NCBI GenBank assembly: GCA_025175895.1
Contig: CM045990.1
Location: 2,542,001 to 2,606,000, forward strand
Source of the DNA: Wurfbainia villosa
Lineage: Eukaryota > Streptophyta > Magnoliopsida > Zingiberales > Zingiberaceae
Direction: 5' to 3'
DNA: 64,000 nucleotides
In this document: positions 43,635 through 54,950 of the stretch, piece by piece
How the letters are laid out: every line of letters starts with the position of its first letter
Numbering within the stretch: the stretch's first letter is position 1
Made by a program: the position numbers and the translations under genes
The notes under the pieces: generated by a model
Seen by the model: only the letters and a program-made list of their open reading frames with translations
What the model was told of the DNA's origin: nothing
Databases searched by the model: none

Positions 43635-45836
43635 TGTTAGTAATATATGAGAGATGTCCTAAGGCAATCGCCTTATGTTTGAACCATTTATATGATAAAT
43701 GAAGATTCACTATTTGAGTATACATGTTCTCATGTATTTGATTAGATCTTAAACTCATTTACTGAATGTCCACGATACGATTCACAGCATGAGAGAATTT
43801 GTGATTGCATCACAACTAGTGAGTATTTCTATATGTGTAATTGTGATGTATCGAAATTATCCCTAGTCGATGAATTGATGGATTAGGACACCATCAAATC
43901 TGTCGAGACTAGCATGAGGTATACTCCTTGTTGTATCCAAGCAGCTGATTCTCACTGGCTGGAGATATTGTGATGTCCGAAGTTAATCGTGGATGCTAGT
44001 TATGGTAACTAGATCATTGGAGTGACCAGACGTAAGACTTCATATGATTCTCTGCATATATAGATGTGTCAATGAAGTTCTTACTGCAGCTTAAGTGCGA
44101 TGTTCCTTTCACTTGCGGTATTCAAGTCATCTTGATCATGGAGACTTATGCTTTGACATCTTAAGCAAGCATCTCTGCGGAGATGTGGACCCGAGATGAT
44201 TGGGTATAAGTCGAAGTGATCGAAGGTGTTTGAATAGCCTATAAAGGATTCACCACTCCTTGCGAGGAGATGTATACCCATGGGCTCTCGTCGGATTGTT
44301 ACTAAAGTCTTTGGCCAAAGCATTACATGTTTAGAGTAAGGTACTCTTGGATACATGTGCAGTAACTAGAATCCGTAGGACGAGGAAATGATACTTGGGC
44401 TAGGTGTGACGTAGTCAACCTAGTGGGGACTGACACAATAGACCATGTCCTGAACCAAGTGGGTATAAGATGAGTGAAGGGAATGGGGCACGATTCATTG
44501 GAGCTGCTGAAGGGTTTCAGAAATAGTTCTGGATCAACCGTTGATCTTTTCGATTAATTGGGGATCATGATGTACTACTAGGTGCCACTCATGATCATTC
44601 TATAATTAATGGTTAATTATAGACGACCAACATAAATCGAGAACCTATTTGGTCACACGCACAACGAGCATAATCTGAAGGATTTAAAACGAGCTTGAGA
44701 ATGAGATTCTTAGACCGAGAGAAACTAGATTTGGTTGGACCAAACAAGGAGCGATCATGAAATCATTTCATGCGCAATGGAAGCGTGGATGGGCCGTGTC
44801 TTATGAAGATATGATGGATGAACCAAATTGGTTTGGTTCTAATCCAATGGTGGAGAATAAACCAAAGGGGTTTGGTTTGTTTTAAACGAATGAACCAAAG
44901 TTGGTTCGGTTCGTTTTAACTTAAAATAGACCAAATCGGTTTGATTTATTTTAACTTAAATTAATGGAGCGGGTTAACGGGCTTTTGGTTATGATCCGAT
45001 AACCATTAGGAGAATTTATTCTCTATAAAATAGAGCTTAAGGGTTTTGTGAAAACCTAATCCAAGCAACCCCAAAGTTGCCGCCCACCCTCTCCTTCTCC
45101 TCTTGTGGTCGGCGCCCAAACCCTAGCCGCCGCCCACCCTTGTGCCGCCGTCCAAGCTTGTTGCTGGGGTCTAAGCTTCAGCCGGCGATCCTTCGGCAAC
45201 CCTCCGGTGACCAAGGACTTGCTGGCCCTCTTCTCTTTGGCCGATGCAAACTCCTCCACCAAGCTTTCCAGTTTTCTAGACAACTTGTTTCTTTTTTGTC
45301 GGAGCGTCGTTTGGACAACGTTTGGAGCTCCGACAGCGGCTACTTTGCCGGGGATTCGATCTCCGGTAATCCTCAGGGGTGGAGGATGAAGGATTCGTCA
45401 AACGGTTGGCGAATACTTCTCCGGAGAAGTGAGTTTTTGAGGACTCGTTTTGAATCCGAATTTTGATTCGGATTGTGATCTTCTCTCGATCACATCATCT
45501 TCGACAAGAGGCTAGTGACTCGTACGAAGACGAGGCTCGTGCCTTTGTGAAGTCATCCCGAATATACTCGGCGTGGATATGGATAGAGGCGATTCTAGCG
45601 AGAATCACTCCGGTTGATGCCTTTCCCGCTACACGTGATACGTAAGGTATACGTAGAATAAATTTCTTTTTATTGCAAAATTTAAAACTATGATTATGTC
45701 TACACATGTTGTACTATGCATGCGTGTGGTGTGTGTGTTGTTATAAATTAGATTTATTAATTTTATTTCTTCCGCTGTGTACATGTTTACGAAACATGTT
45801 CGAACACACACTCGCCGCGGTGCCGGAAACCCAACA
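43635..45836 (+). repeat. 5' LTR of C (2.20 kb)
   Basis: Starts TGTTAGTAATATATGAG and ends GGAAACCCAACA. The TATA box is at 45024-45030. After it comes a gene-like leader with AACCCTA and CCGCC words. It is the mirror image of the A and B LTRs. Confidence 0.93.
45024..45030 (+). promoter_or_regulatory. TATA box of C LTR
   Basis: CTCTATAAAATAGAGC, conserved in A and in both B LTRs (CTCTATAAAAGAG there). Confidence 0.75.
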
Positions 45837-45837
45837 G

Positions 45838-45849
45838 TGGTATCAGAGC
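45838..45849 (+). other. Primer-binding site, C
   Basis: TGGTATCAGAGC one base after the LTR. Confidence 0.93.
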
Positions 45850-47088
45850 CCAGGTTGTGTTTCGACATAATCGTAAAATTATTTTGTGATAGTTATAATG
45901 GTATTTATGGAAATTTTTTAATTTTGGAAAGTTAGAAGTATTTATGGAAATTTTTAATTTTGGAAAGTCTAGAAGTATTGTTGGAAATCTTCTACTTTTG
46001 GAAAGTTGGAAGTATTTATGGAAATTGATATTTTCCATAAATAAAATATTTGATTAGATTTGGAAATTTGTTTTCTAATTTAATCATGATTTGATTTGGA
46101 AAATCAAATCTTAAAAATGTTTTATTTCCATAAGTAGTTTTGATGATTTAGGAAATTTGTTTCCTAAATTGATTTTCCTTAATCAACACTTTCCACAAAT
46201 AAAATATGTGATTAGATTTGGAAATTTATTTCCTAATTTAATCATGATTTGATTTGGAGAATCAAATCTCAAACATATTTTATTTCCATAAATAGTTATG
46301 ATATATAAGGAAATTTTGTACATGTCATAATTGTATGCCATGTAATTGCATTAGATGCATATCATTATGCCATGCGTGTCGTGACATGTAGATGTATGCC
46401 ATGCCATGTAGATAATAGTTATTTGCATGCAAAGAGGATGAGACATAAAAACCTTTACTCAATATTAAAGCCTACATCTTCCATTAATATGGTTAGAACC
46501 AGAGTTCCATTTCTTGTTAGGGTTGTTGGACTCTCTCCAAGCCCGGCTCGAACCCGAACATGTTCAAACCATGGAATAGTTTAATACTAATATGGTAAGA
46601 GTCAGAGGTCAATCATTAGCTTTGGTTGTTGGACTCTCTCCAAGCCGGGCTAATTAGTTGAATGCGCTCTAACCATATTAAAACTATTTCTCGATTAATG
46701 GGTTGACTTTAACCTGGAGTATCGGCTTGTTGGACTCTCTCCATGGTCGATGTGAAGGGAGGTGAAGTTGAGTGCTATGCATATGATGCATACTTATTAA
46801 TGAGTTAACAACCCGATGTATGTGTGAACATTAAATAAGTTGATAGCACATTGTGATAGTTGCATATATGTGATATGCAATCGGTATATTTGATACCTAC
46901 CATCGTAGTTATGAATGTCTTGTTGGACTCTCTCCAAGGTTGTTCATATCTATGTTGGATATCAGCCCATTCAGAGATGGACCTACGATCTCCCGAAGTG
47001 ATTTTGGGATTTTTGAAATTTGAAAAATGAATGAGATTTATAAATGTATGTTGATGCATTTTAAAATCATTTTCTCATATATGCTCGT
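45850..47088 (+). other. C leader with four TTGGA-CTCTC-TCCAA hairpins
   Basis: Sense-strand copies at 46526-46540, 46629-46643, 46730-46744 (last base changed) and 46923-46937. Spacing is 103, 101 and 193 bp, the same as in A. AT-rich inverted-repeat units at 45900-46310. Confidence 0.8.
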
Positions 47089-48604
47089 GAAAAGGAAGAA
47101 TCATCCTCATCCTCATCCTCATGAGAATGATTCTTCCTTTTCATGAAAAATTGGGTGATGACATGAGCAAGATGGATTCTTCCTTCTCATTAGATAATAC
47201 TTCATCCTACCTTTCCAATATGCTAAGGAGTTATGGAACAAGTTGGTCAAGTTCCATGAAAATCCTGAACCGATCCAAGAAGAATCGGAAGAGGAAGAAT
47301 CATCCTCATCCTCCAAAGCTCAAAAAGAAGAAAGCACATCATCTTCATCCCAAGATCTTGAGGATTCAGAGGTCGACAGATGTTTGACATCCGAGAAAGA
47401 AGAGGTGGAAGAAGCCTCCACCTCTAGGATTAAGGGGGAGGATATTTAAGCGCCGAAGCAAGGGCAAGAGCAAGAGGAAGCTTCTACCTCCGGGAGAAGT
47501 GATGAACAAGCTCAAGAGGCCTCTACCACAACCCTAGGTAACTCAAGCAATTTAGTCAAAAATAAAAATCATATAATTTTCTTTGAGTGTAGGGAATATG
47601 GGCATTATAAAAGCAAGTATCCTAAGAAGGTTAAGAAGAGTCCGTCGACACCAAAACCTCAAGAAAAGACTAAGGATGCTGGAGCCTCAACCATTAAGAG
47701 CAAGGAGCATGTGGTGTGCTTCAAATGCCACCAAAGAGGGCATTATAGGAGTCAATGTCCTATGGGAAAGAAGAAGGGGCAAGAAAGAGCTGCACAAGTA
47801 GGGGGAACTTCCAAAGCAAACCCTAAGGTATATTTTAATGCACCTTCTAGTTCTAGGTTTAAAAAGCATGTTTTTAGCACTCTTGCTATTACTCATGAAA
47901 AGCATGCTAGGAATAATAGGCTTTATTGCTTAGGAGCCAAACGCGTCAACTTTAGAAATAAGGAGAAATTTGGGTCTAATGTCCCTAGAAAAATCCTAGC
48001 TAGGGAGACCATTAAAAAGATAGAGGTTCACCTAGGCATCAACCATAAATGGACTCGACATATGCCTAGAAAGAACAACCCTACTCAAAGAAATAATGGG
48101 CCCACAAAATTTGAGAAATTAGAGCTAGAAAATCAAGTTTTGAGGTCAAAACTTGAGAAATTAGAAAAGACCCTTAGGATTATGCAAAATCAAATGCAAG
48201 GGTCAAATGGTCAAAGTCAAGAGCCTAGGAGACAAGAGTCATCCAAAGGAAAGAAAGGTTTGGGTCACAAACCTAAGCCTAAGGAGACCTACCATAGTGT
48301 TCGATTTGATTATGGAACACAACCTAGGTCTAGGAAGGCCATGATTACTAAGGAGGTCATCCCTAAGGTTAACCAAGGCAAGTGCCTAGTGGCTAGGGTT
48401 TCGAAGAAACCTAGGGAAGCCACTAAGAAGGTTACAAGGAGTCATCCCTAGAGTTAACCTAGGCAAGACCCAAATGACCAAGGCTACCAAGCCTAGCAGG
48501 GTCATTAGGAAGGTATCTAGGGAGGTCATCCCTAAGGAATACCTAGTAAACCCAAGGAGCTCCAATAGATTTTGGGTTCCTAGGAGCGTGATCAATTCAC
48601 GCTA
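47089..48604 (+). pseudogene. gag: TR-GAG2 gag (5'-truncated, frameshifted)
   Basis: Matches TR-GAG1 Gag from about the ELWEKIMKFQEN block on. Acidic Ser/Glu linker (47243-47449) ending in a stop; zinc knuckle 1 decayed (FFECREYGHYKSKYP); zinc knuckle 2 canonical (CFKCHQRGHYRSQC, 47714-47755); a long open stretch 47711-48451 including the coiled coil KFEKLELENQVLRSKLEKLEK; then a +1-type shift near 48440 into REVIPKEYLV and FWVPRSVINS. The true start is missing. It cannot make full Gag, but the knuckle-to-C-terminus part is intact. Confidence 0.85.
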
Positions 48605-50410
48605 AATGGGTTAGAGTGTGCCAACTTTAAATGGAAGGGTAGTTAACCTAAACATGGTAAAGGTGACACTTTATGTCATTTTCAAGGTTATGGGTACCTT
48701 AGAAATACGTTTGATCTTATATCCTAAAGGATTTTAGGATGTGTCAATATCATTTGAGAATTATGATAAATTGATCAAATTGACACAATTTAGGTCTTAG
48801 GTCATAGTATACCATTTTGGATTTTTGCCACACTTGGGGGATGAGTGATAATATGACAAAATGAAATTAATAATAACAAATGACAACAAATATTAAAATT
48901 TAGGTATTATATACCTTTATATTTTATTTGCCATGATTGATTTGCCATATGACATGTCATGACATAATTCTTATTTTAATCATATAAAATGTCATGATCA
49001 TGCTTAGAATTAGGTTTATGTCATTTATGCTTAGATTTATATTTTATGCCATGACATCATGATCATTGGCCATGCTTATTTGTTATTATATATGCCATGA
49101 TCATATCTCATGCATTTAAGGTAATTAAAATTGATTTAAGGACTATGACATGACTTGAAGTCCCATGTATAAGGGAATCAAGTAGTGTTGTCTTAGAAAA
49201 TGCATGAAGACCTTAGATTAGGATGAACAAAACCCACATCTCATATCAAATTGACTTGTATGTGTTTTCATACACCTTAGATATATGTGAGATGCTAAGA
49301 AATGAGTTAAGTTCAATGTGCATAGTTCTTGCATCTAGATGAACTCAAACTCATCTAATACCATGGTGGATCATGGGGAAAGCTAATGTGCAAGTCATGT
49401 GCATTGAGTCCATTGATCATGATCCAATATAGGTTTCCAAAAACATTTTAGAAAACCTTGATGTAGTCTATCTTTTGATAGAAGTTACCATTGCGAGAGT
49501 TGATACAAAGTAGGGCTAAAACATTGAACTTTTCAATGGTTTTGAACTTTGTGTCAATCTCCTAATTTTATTGGTAATTTAATTTTCAAATATTTTTCAT
49601 TCATTATATTTGTTATAAGTATTATACATATGACATTTCATGATTTTTTAAATTACGTATAATTACTTATGTATTTCGAAAATTCATTTCAAAATCAAAT
49701 TTCAGACTTGAGAAATCACCAATCCGCTATAAGAATGATCGGGTCAATGATAATCGACTGGTGACTGTAAGAGTCGATTGCCAGAGCTGATTTTGGGTAA
49801 ACAAGAATGTTTAGCCCATATTTTAGCTATGTTAGGCTACCCTAACTGCTCCTAACCCTAGGATATGCTTTGGAAAGCATTAGAAAGGGTGAAAATCCAT
49901 TGGATGTGGATTAGGAGAGTTGTTTAGGATGTGTATCAATTTTAAGGTGTGTAAGAGTTTATGTTTGAACTTTTGCTTTTAATTTTGATGGTTTAGTGTT
50001 CCTATAGGCTTAGGGACTCTCCAAAGACATTGTTAGTGCAATGGTCAAGGGGGAGCAAGCCTTTAGGGGGAGGTGTCCATCATGGAATGATAAATGTGTT
50101 CTTCCACATGAGGGGGAGAAATGGGAATGTGAGATGCCTAATTTGAAAATTGGAAGAGTTTATAGTAAGTCTCTCTTAAGTGATATGAGACTTATCACTA
50201 GTAAGAGTGAAGACATCTTAGATGTTTTTAGACCAAGGGGGAGATTGTATGATCTCATTGGGATATGAGACATTGACCTCCTTGGGAAGAACCTTTTTGA
50301 TATATGTCAAAAAGGGGGAGAATTAACAGGATTACCAATTTGGGAGAATTGGTAAGGAGATTTGAGTTAGGTAGCCTAACTCAATGGTTTTGTGGTTTTT
50401 GTCAAACATC
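48605..50410 (+). other. TR-GAG2 noncoding 3' region with PPT-like array
   Basis: Homologous to the TR-GAG1 region after gag; no pol domain. AT-rich to about 49700. From 50040 to 50424 it holds at least six purine tracts of the AAGGGGGAG type, the last being the functional one. An open reading at 50041-50268 is built around these tracts and is not convincing. Confidence 0.75.
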
Positions 50411-50512
50411 AAAAAGGGGGAGATTATTGGTGCAATCGACCCAGGTCACGATTGACTAAACTCGAGTTGGACTCGAGTAGTGTTTTGATGTTTGACAATG
50501 TTTTGGGGAGAT
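50411..50512 (+). repeat. Duplicated polypurine tract and LTR start (88 bp unit)
   Basis: AAAAAGGGGGAGAT plus TATTGGTGCAATCGACCCAGG (50425) recurs 88 bp on as TTTTGGGGAGAT plus TGTTGGTGCAATCGACCCAGG (50513). The second has the proper TG end and I take it as the LTR start. Confidence 0.85.
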
Positions 50513-51424
50513 TGTTGGTGCAATCGACCCAGGTCATGATTGATCGGACTCGAGTTTGACTCGAGTGGTATTTTGATGTTTGATGATGGTTTGACCATTG
50601 TTTGACTATATGGTTGACATGGGGTTGACCATATGATAGAGAAGTCCAAGTCTTGTGTACTTGGCATGGAAAGTCCAAGTATGGGTCTTGGCAAGGGAAT
50701 GTCCAAGCTTGAGTCTTGGCAATTGGAAAGTCCAACATGGGTTGGCAAGGAAAGTCCAAGCATGGGTCTTGACAAGGGAAAGTCCAAGCTTGAGTCTTGG
50801 CAAATGGAAAGTCCAACATGGATTGGCAAGGGAAGTCCAATGGGTGATATTGGCGACGTAAAGTCCAACGGTGGAGTCTTGGCTGTATAAGTCCAATGGT
50901 TGGCGGCGTAAAGTCCAAGTGGGAGTCTTGGCAGTGTAAGCCCAATGTGCCTTGGCGGGATAGACCAGCTTAGCATGATAATAGCCGATGGAAGCACCTG
51001 AAGGCTAGCGTATGGATGAACAAGTCATGAATGACTTGGAGGGATCCGATAGGCGTGAGGCTGACGGAGGTAGCTAGAAGGATTAGGTCTAGGCTAAGAG
51101 TGGTCTAACAAGTATGAGGGCATCATTATTGTAGTTAAACCTCATGTTTGAGGTTAACAGTCGACTGGGGATTTGGACTAGTCAACTGGTCAAGTGTTTT
51201 GACACTTGGCAGCCGAGCCGACTTGCAGCAGTCGACTGGGATTATGGTCAGTTGAACTGCTCAGACTTGACTGGTGTTCGACTGCAGAAAATAGCCTAGC
51301 TGTTGACTGCTAGCATTGGGTAGTCGACTGATGGCTTGAGTAGTCGACTGCCATGGATGACAATCGACTGGTAGTCGGGGTTGTAGGAGCAGAATGCTCG
51401 GTAGTCGACTCGTCAATCGGCTAT
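50513..51424 (+). repeat. TR-GAG2 3' LTR, left part
   Basis: Begins TGTTGGTGCAATCGACCC. A series of GGAAAGTCCAAG-type units lies at 50640-50940 (unit about 30-40 bp), then AGTCGACTG palindromes at 51160-51420. Broken by B at TSD GCTAT (51420-51424). Confidence 0.88.
50640..50940 (+). repeat. Imperfect tandem units AAAGTCCAAG...CTTGGCA in U3
   Basis: About nine units around GTCCAAGCNTGAGTCTTGGCAA. The same array exists in antisense in LTRs G, TR-GAG1 and (weakly) F. Each unit pairs CCAAG with CTTGG, so it can form small hairpins. Confidence 0.75.
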
Positions 51425-53511
51425 TGTTGGGTTTCCGGCACCGCGACGAGTGTGTGTTCGAACATGTTTCGCAAACATGTGCACAACGGAAGGAATAAAA
51501 TAATAAATCTAATTTATTACAACACACACATCACACGCATGTATAGTACAACATGTGTAGACATAACCGTAAATTTAAATTTTGCAATAAAAGAAAATTT
51601 AACTATGTATACCTTACGTATCACGTATAGCGGGAAAGACATCAACCGGAACGATCCTCGCTAGAATCGTCTCTATCCGTATCCACGCCGAGTATCTTCG
51701 GGATGACTTCACCAAGTCACGAGCCTCGTCTTCGTACAGGTTACTAGCATCATGTTGAAGACGATGTGATCGAATCCTCGGCAAGGCTACCGCTGTCGGA
51801 GCTCCAAACGTCGTCCAAACGATGCTCCGACGATAGAGAAACAAGCTGTCCAGAAAATTGGACAGCTTTGGTGGAGGAGTAGGGGCCGGCCAAAAAGGGT
51901 AGGATGAAGCTCACCTTAATGACGAACCCAAAGGAGATCACCAGAGAGTTGCCGGAGGATCACCGGCCGAATCTTGGACGCCGACAACAATTTGGACGGC
52001 ATCACAAGGGGGTGGGCGGTGGCAATGGATGTTGGCGCCGACTTCTCCAAGGAGAGGAGGGGGGCGGCAACAATTAGGTCAAGGGATTTTGATTAGGGCT
52101 TAACAAACCCTTAAGCCCTCTTTTATAGAGAACTAATTCTCTTAATGGTTATCGGATCATAACCATAAGGCCCGTTAACCCGCTCCATTAATTTAAGTTA
52201 AAATAAACCAAACCATGATGGTTTATTTTAAGTTAAAACGAACCGAACCAACTTTTTTTCATTCGTTTAAAACAAACCAAACCCTTTGGTTTATTCTCCT
52301 CCATTGGATTAGAACCAAACCAATTTGGTTCATCCATCATGTCTTTATAAGACACGGCCCATCCACGCTTCCATTGCGACTGAAACGATTTCATGCTCGC
52401 TCCATGTTTGGTCCATCCAAATCTAGTTTCTCTCGGTCTGAGAATCTCATTCTCAAGCTCGTTTTAAATCCTTCGGATTATGTTCGTTGTGCGTGTGACC
52501 AAATAGGTTCTCGGTTTATGTTGGCCGTCTATAATTAACCATTAATTATAGAACGATCATGAGTGGCACCTAGTAGTACATCATGATCCCCAATTAACCG
52601 AAAAGATCAACGGTTGATCCGAACAACTTCAAACCTTTCAGACTCGAATGAATCGTGCCCCATTCCTTTCACTCATCTTATACCCACTTGGTTGGACATG
52701 GTCTATAGTGTCCCTCACTAGGTCGACTACTACGCCACACCTAGCCCAAGTATCATTTCCTCGTCCCTACGAATTCTAGTTCATCGCACATGTTTCGAAG
52801 AGTACCTTACTCTAAACATGTAATGCTTTGGCCAAAGACTTTAGTAACAATCCAACGAGAGGCCATGGGTATACATCTCCTCGCAAGGAGTGGTGAATCC
52901 TTTATAGGCTATTCAAACACCTTCGATCACTTCGACTTATACCCAATCATCCCGGGTCCACATCTCCTCAGAGATGCTTGCTTAAGATGTCAAAGTATAA
53001 GTCTTCATGATCAAGATGACTTGAATACCGCAAGTCAAAGGAATATCGCACTTAAGCTACAGTAAGAACTTCATTAACATATCTATATATGCAGAGAACC
53101 ATATGAAGTCTTACGGCTGGTCACTCCAATGTACTAGTTACCATAACTAGCATCCACGATTAACTCTGGACATCACAATGTCTCCAGCCAGTGAGAATCA
53201 GCTGCTTGGATACACCAAGAAGTATACCTCGTGCTAGTCTTGACAGAATCAATGGTGTCCAAATCCATCAATTCATCGACTAGGGATAATTCCGATACAT
53301 CACAATTACACATGTAGAGATACTCACTAGTTGTGATCCAATCACAAATTCTCTCATGCTGTGATTCATATCACGGACATTCAGTAAATGAGTTTAAGAT
53401 CCAATCAAATACATGAAACCATGTATATTCAAATAGTGAATCTTCATTTATCATATAAATGGTTCATACATAAGGTGATTGCCTTAGGACATCTCTCATA
53501 TATTACTAACA
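51425..53511 (-). repeat. 3' LTR of B (2.09 kb)
   Basis: Starts TGTTGGGTTTCCGGCACC and ends ATTACTAACA. It lacks about 125 bp present in its partner (after 51775), with GATCGA at both break edges. A local tract (52618-52800) differs from the partner mainly at CAG/CTG words. Confidence 0.92.
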
Positions 53512-53525
53512 GACTCCCACTTGGT
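53512..53525 (-). other. Polypurine tract of B
   Basis: The minus strand reads ACCAAGTGGGAGTC before the 3' LTR. Confidence 0.8.
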
Positions 53526-54175
53526 CTAATGCCAATCGCTACGGTATCCAATACCATAAGCTCTAACATGACCCTCAAACTTACTTTGAGGTAATGCCTT
53601 AGTCAAAGGATCCGCTAAGTTCCTTTCAGTGGGGATTTTCTCGATTTGTATTTTTTTCCTACTGATGATCTCTCTGATAAGATGATAGCGGCGAAGCACA
53701 TGTTTGGATCGTTGATGAGACCTTGACTCTTTCGCCTGTGCAATTGCTCCATTGTTGTCGCAGTAGACCGGTATTGCTTCAACAATGGATGGAATCACAC
53801 CAAGTTCATAAATGAACTTCTTGATCCAAACTGCTTCCTTTGCCGCTCGGCCGCAATGTATTCCTCGCCTCGTGGTAGAATCCGCCATGTGATGTCTTGT
53901 TTGAAACTTTTCCAACTCATCGCACCCCATTCAAGGTGAACACGATCCGCATCGAGACACGGAATTATCCTTGTCGTCTGGAAGCCGCATCCGTATACCC
54001 ACGTATCACCATGTCCCTTCTCCATATATTAGAATACATCCTTAGTTCTTCTTAAGTACTTAAGTATCGCCTTATGACCACCCAATGATCCATTCTCGGA
54101 TCGAGGTATCCGCTCGTGACACTCGAGAGCATACGATACATCGGGCCTCGTACATAACATATCATACATGATAGA
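53526..54175 (-). pseudogene. pol: B RNase H (frameshifted)
   Basis: The open C-terminal part has AAKEAVWIKKFIYELGV, VYCDNNGAIAQAKESRSHQR, DPLTKALPQSKF and GIGYRSDWH. Upstream, 53838-54130 is scattered with small indels that shift frame several times. The SGFVFTLNG and TTEAEYIAA blocks survive only as scraps. Confidence 0.83.
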
Positions 54176-54950
54176 TCATATTGCGGATGCATAGGGAATC
54201 TTACTCATGCAAATCCTCTCGTCTTCTGTGCGCGGACACATAGACTTCGAAAGGTGTACCCCATGCCTGATGGGTAGGAAACCTTTCTTGGATTCCGACA
54301 TGCTAAACCTCTTTAACACTCGATCTATATATGTAGACTGCGAAAGACCAAACAACTGTTTCGATCTATCTCTATAGATCTTAATCCCGAGGATGTAGGT
54401 TGCTTCTCCCAGGTCTTTCATGGAGAATGTCTTGGATAACCAAACCTTAACTGACTGTAAGATTGAAACATCATTTCCTATAAGTAATATGTCATCGACA
54501 TACAATACTAGGAATACGACTGCACTCCCACTAACCTTCTTGTACACACAAGGTTCGTCTGGATTTTTTTGAGAAATCAAACTTTTTGATTGTCTCATCA
54601 AAACGGATATTCCAGCTCTTAGATGCTTGCTTCAATCCATATATGGACCGTCGCAATTTGCATACCTTGGTTTTATCAACCGATGTGAAACCCTCAGGCT
54701 GTATCATATACAAGTCCTCGAGCAGGTTTCCATTAAGGAAAGCTATTTTCACCTCCATCTGCCATATCTCATAATCATAATGAGCTGCTATGGCCAGAAG
54801 CATCACAATGGATTTAAGCATAGCTACAGGCGAATAGGTTTCGTCATAATCAACACCTTGTTTTTGACGATATCCTTTCGCAACTAATCTAGCTTTATAG
54901 GCAATTACATTACCATCCATGTCGGTTTTCTTCTTGAAAACCCACTGCAC
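54176..54950 (-). pseudogene. pol: B reverse transcriptase (one frameshift)
   Basis: 54950-54531 gives KKKTDMDGNVIAYKARLVAKGY, YSPVAMLKSI, MEVKIAFLNGNLLEDLY (Asp replaced by Glu in the usual MDVK) and YGLKQASKSWN. A frame change at the T-run near 54565 leads to 54601-54176 with the catalytic YVDDILLIGND and GIKIYRDRSKQLFGLSQSTYIDRVL. Frameshifted as read. Confidence 0.87.

Larger units (their letters stand above)
43635..47088 (+). mobile_element. Element C: 5' LTR and leader of an A/B-family copia
   Basis: LTR 43635-45836, primer site 45838-45849, leader to about 47088. It stops a few tens of bases before the gag start expected from A and B (CTCATATATGCTCG then a switch). TR-GAG2 sequence follows in the same direction. 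Confidence 0.87.

Noticed and set aside
46500..46950. Regularly spaced repeats as a CRISPR-like array
   Set aside because: Repeats are 15 bp with about 100-190 bp spacing in a plant retrotransposon leader; no relation to CRISPR.
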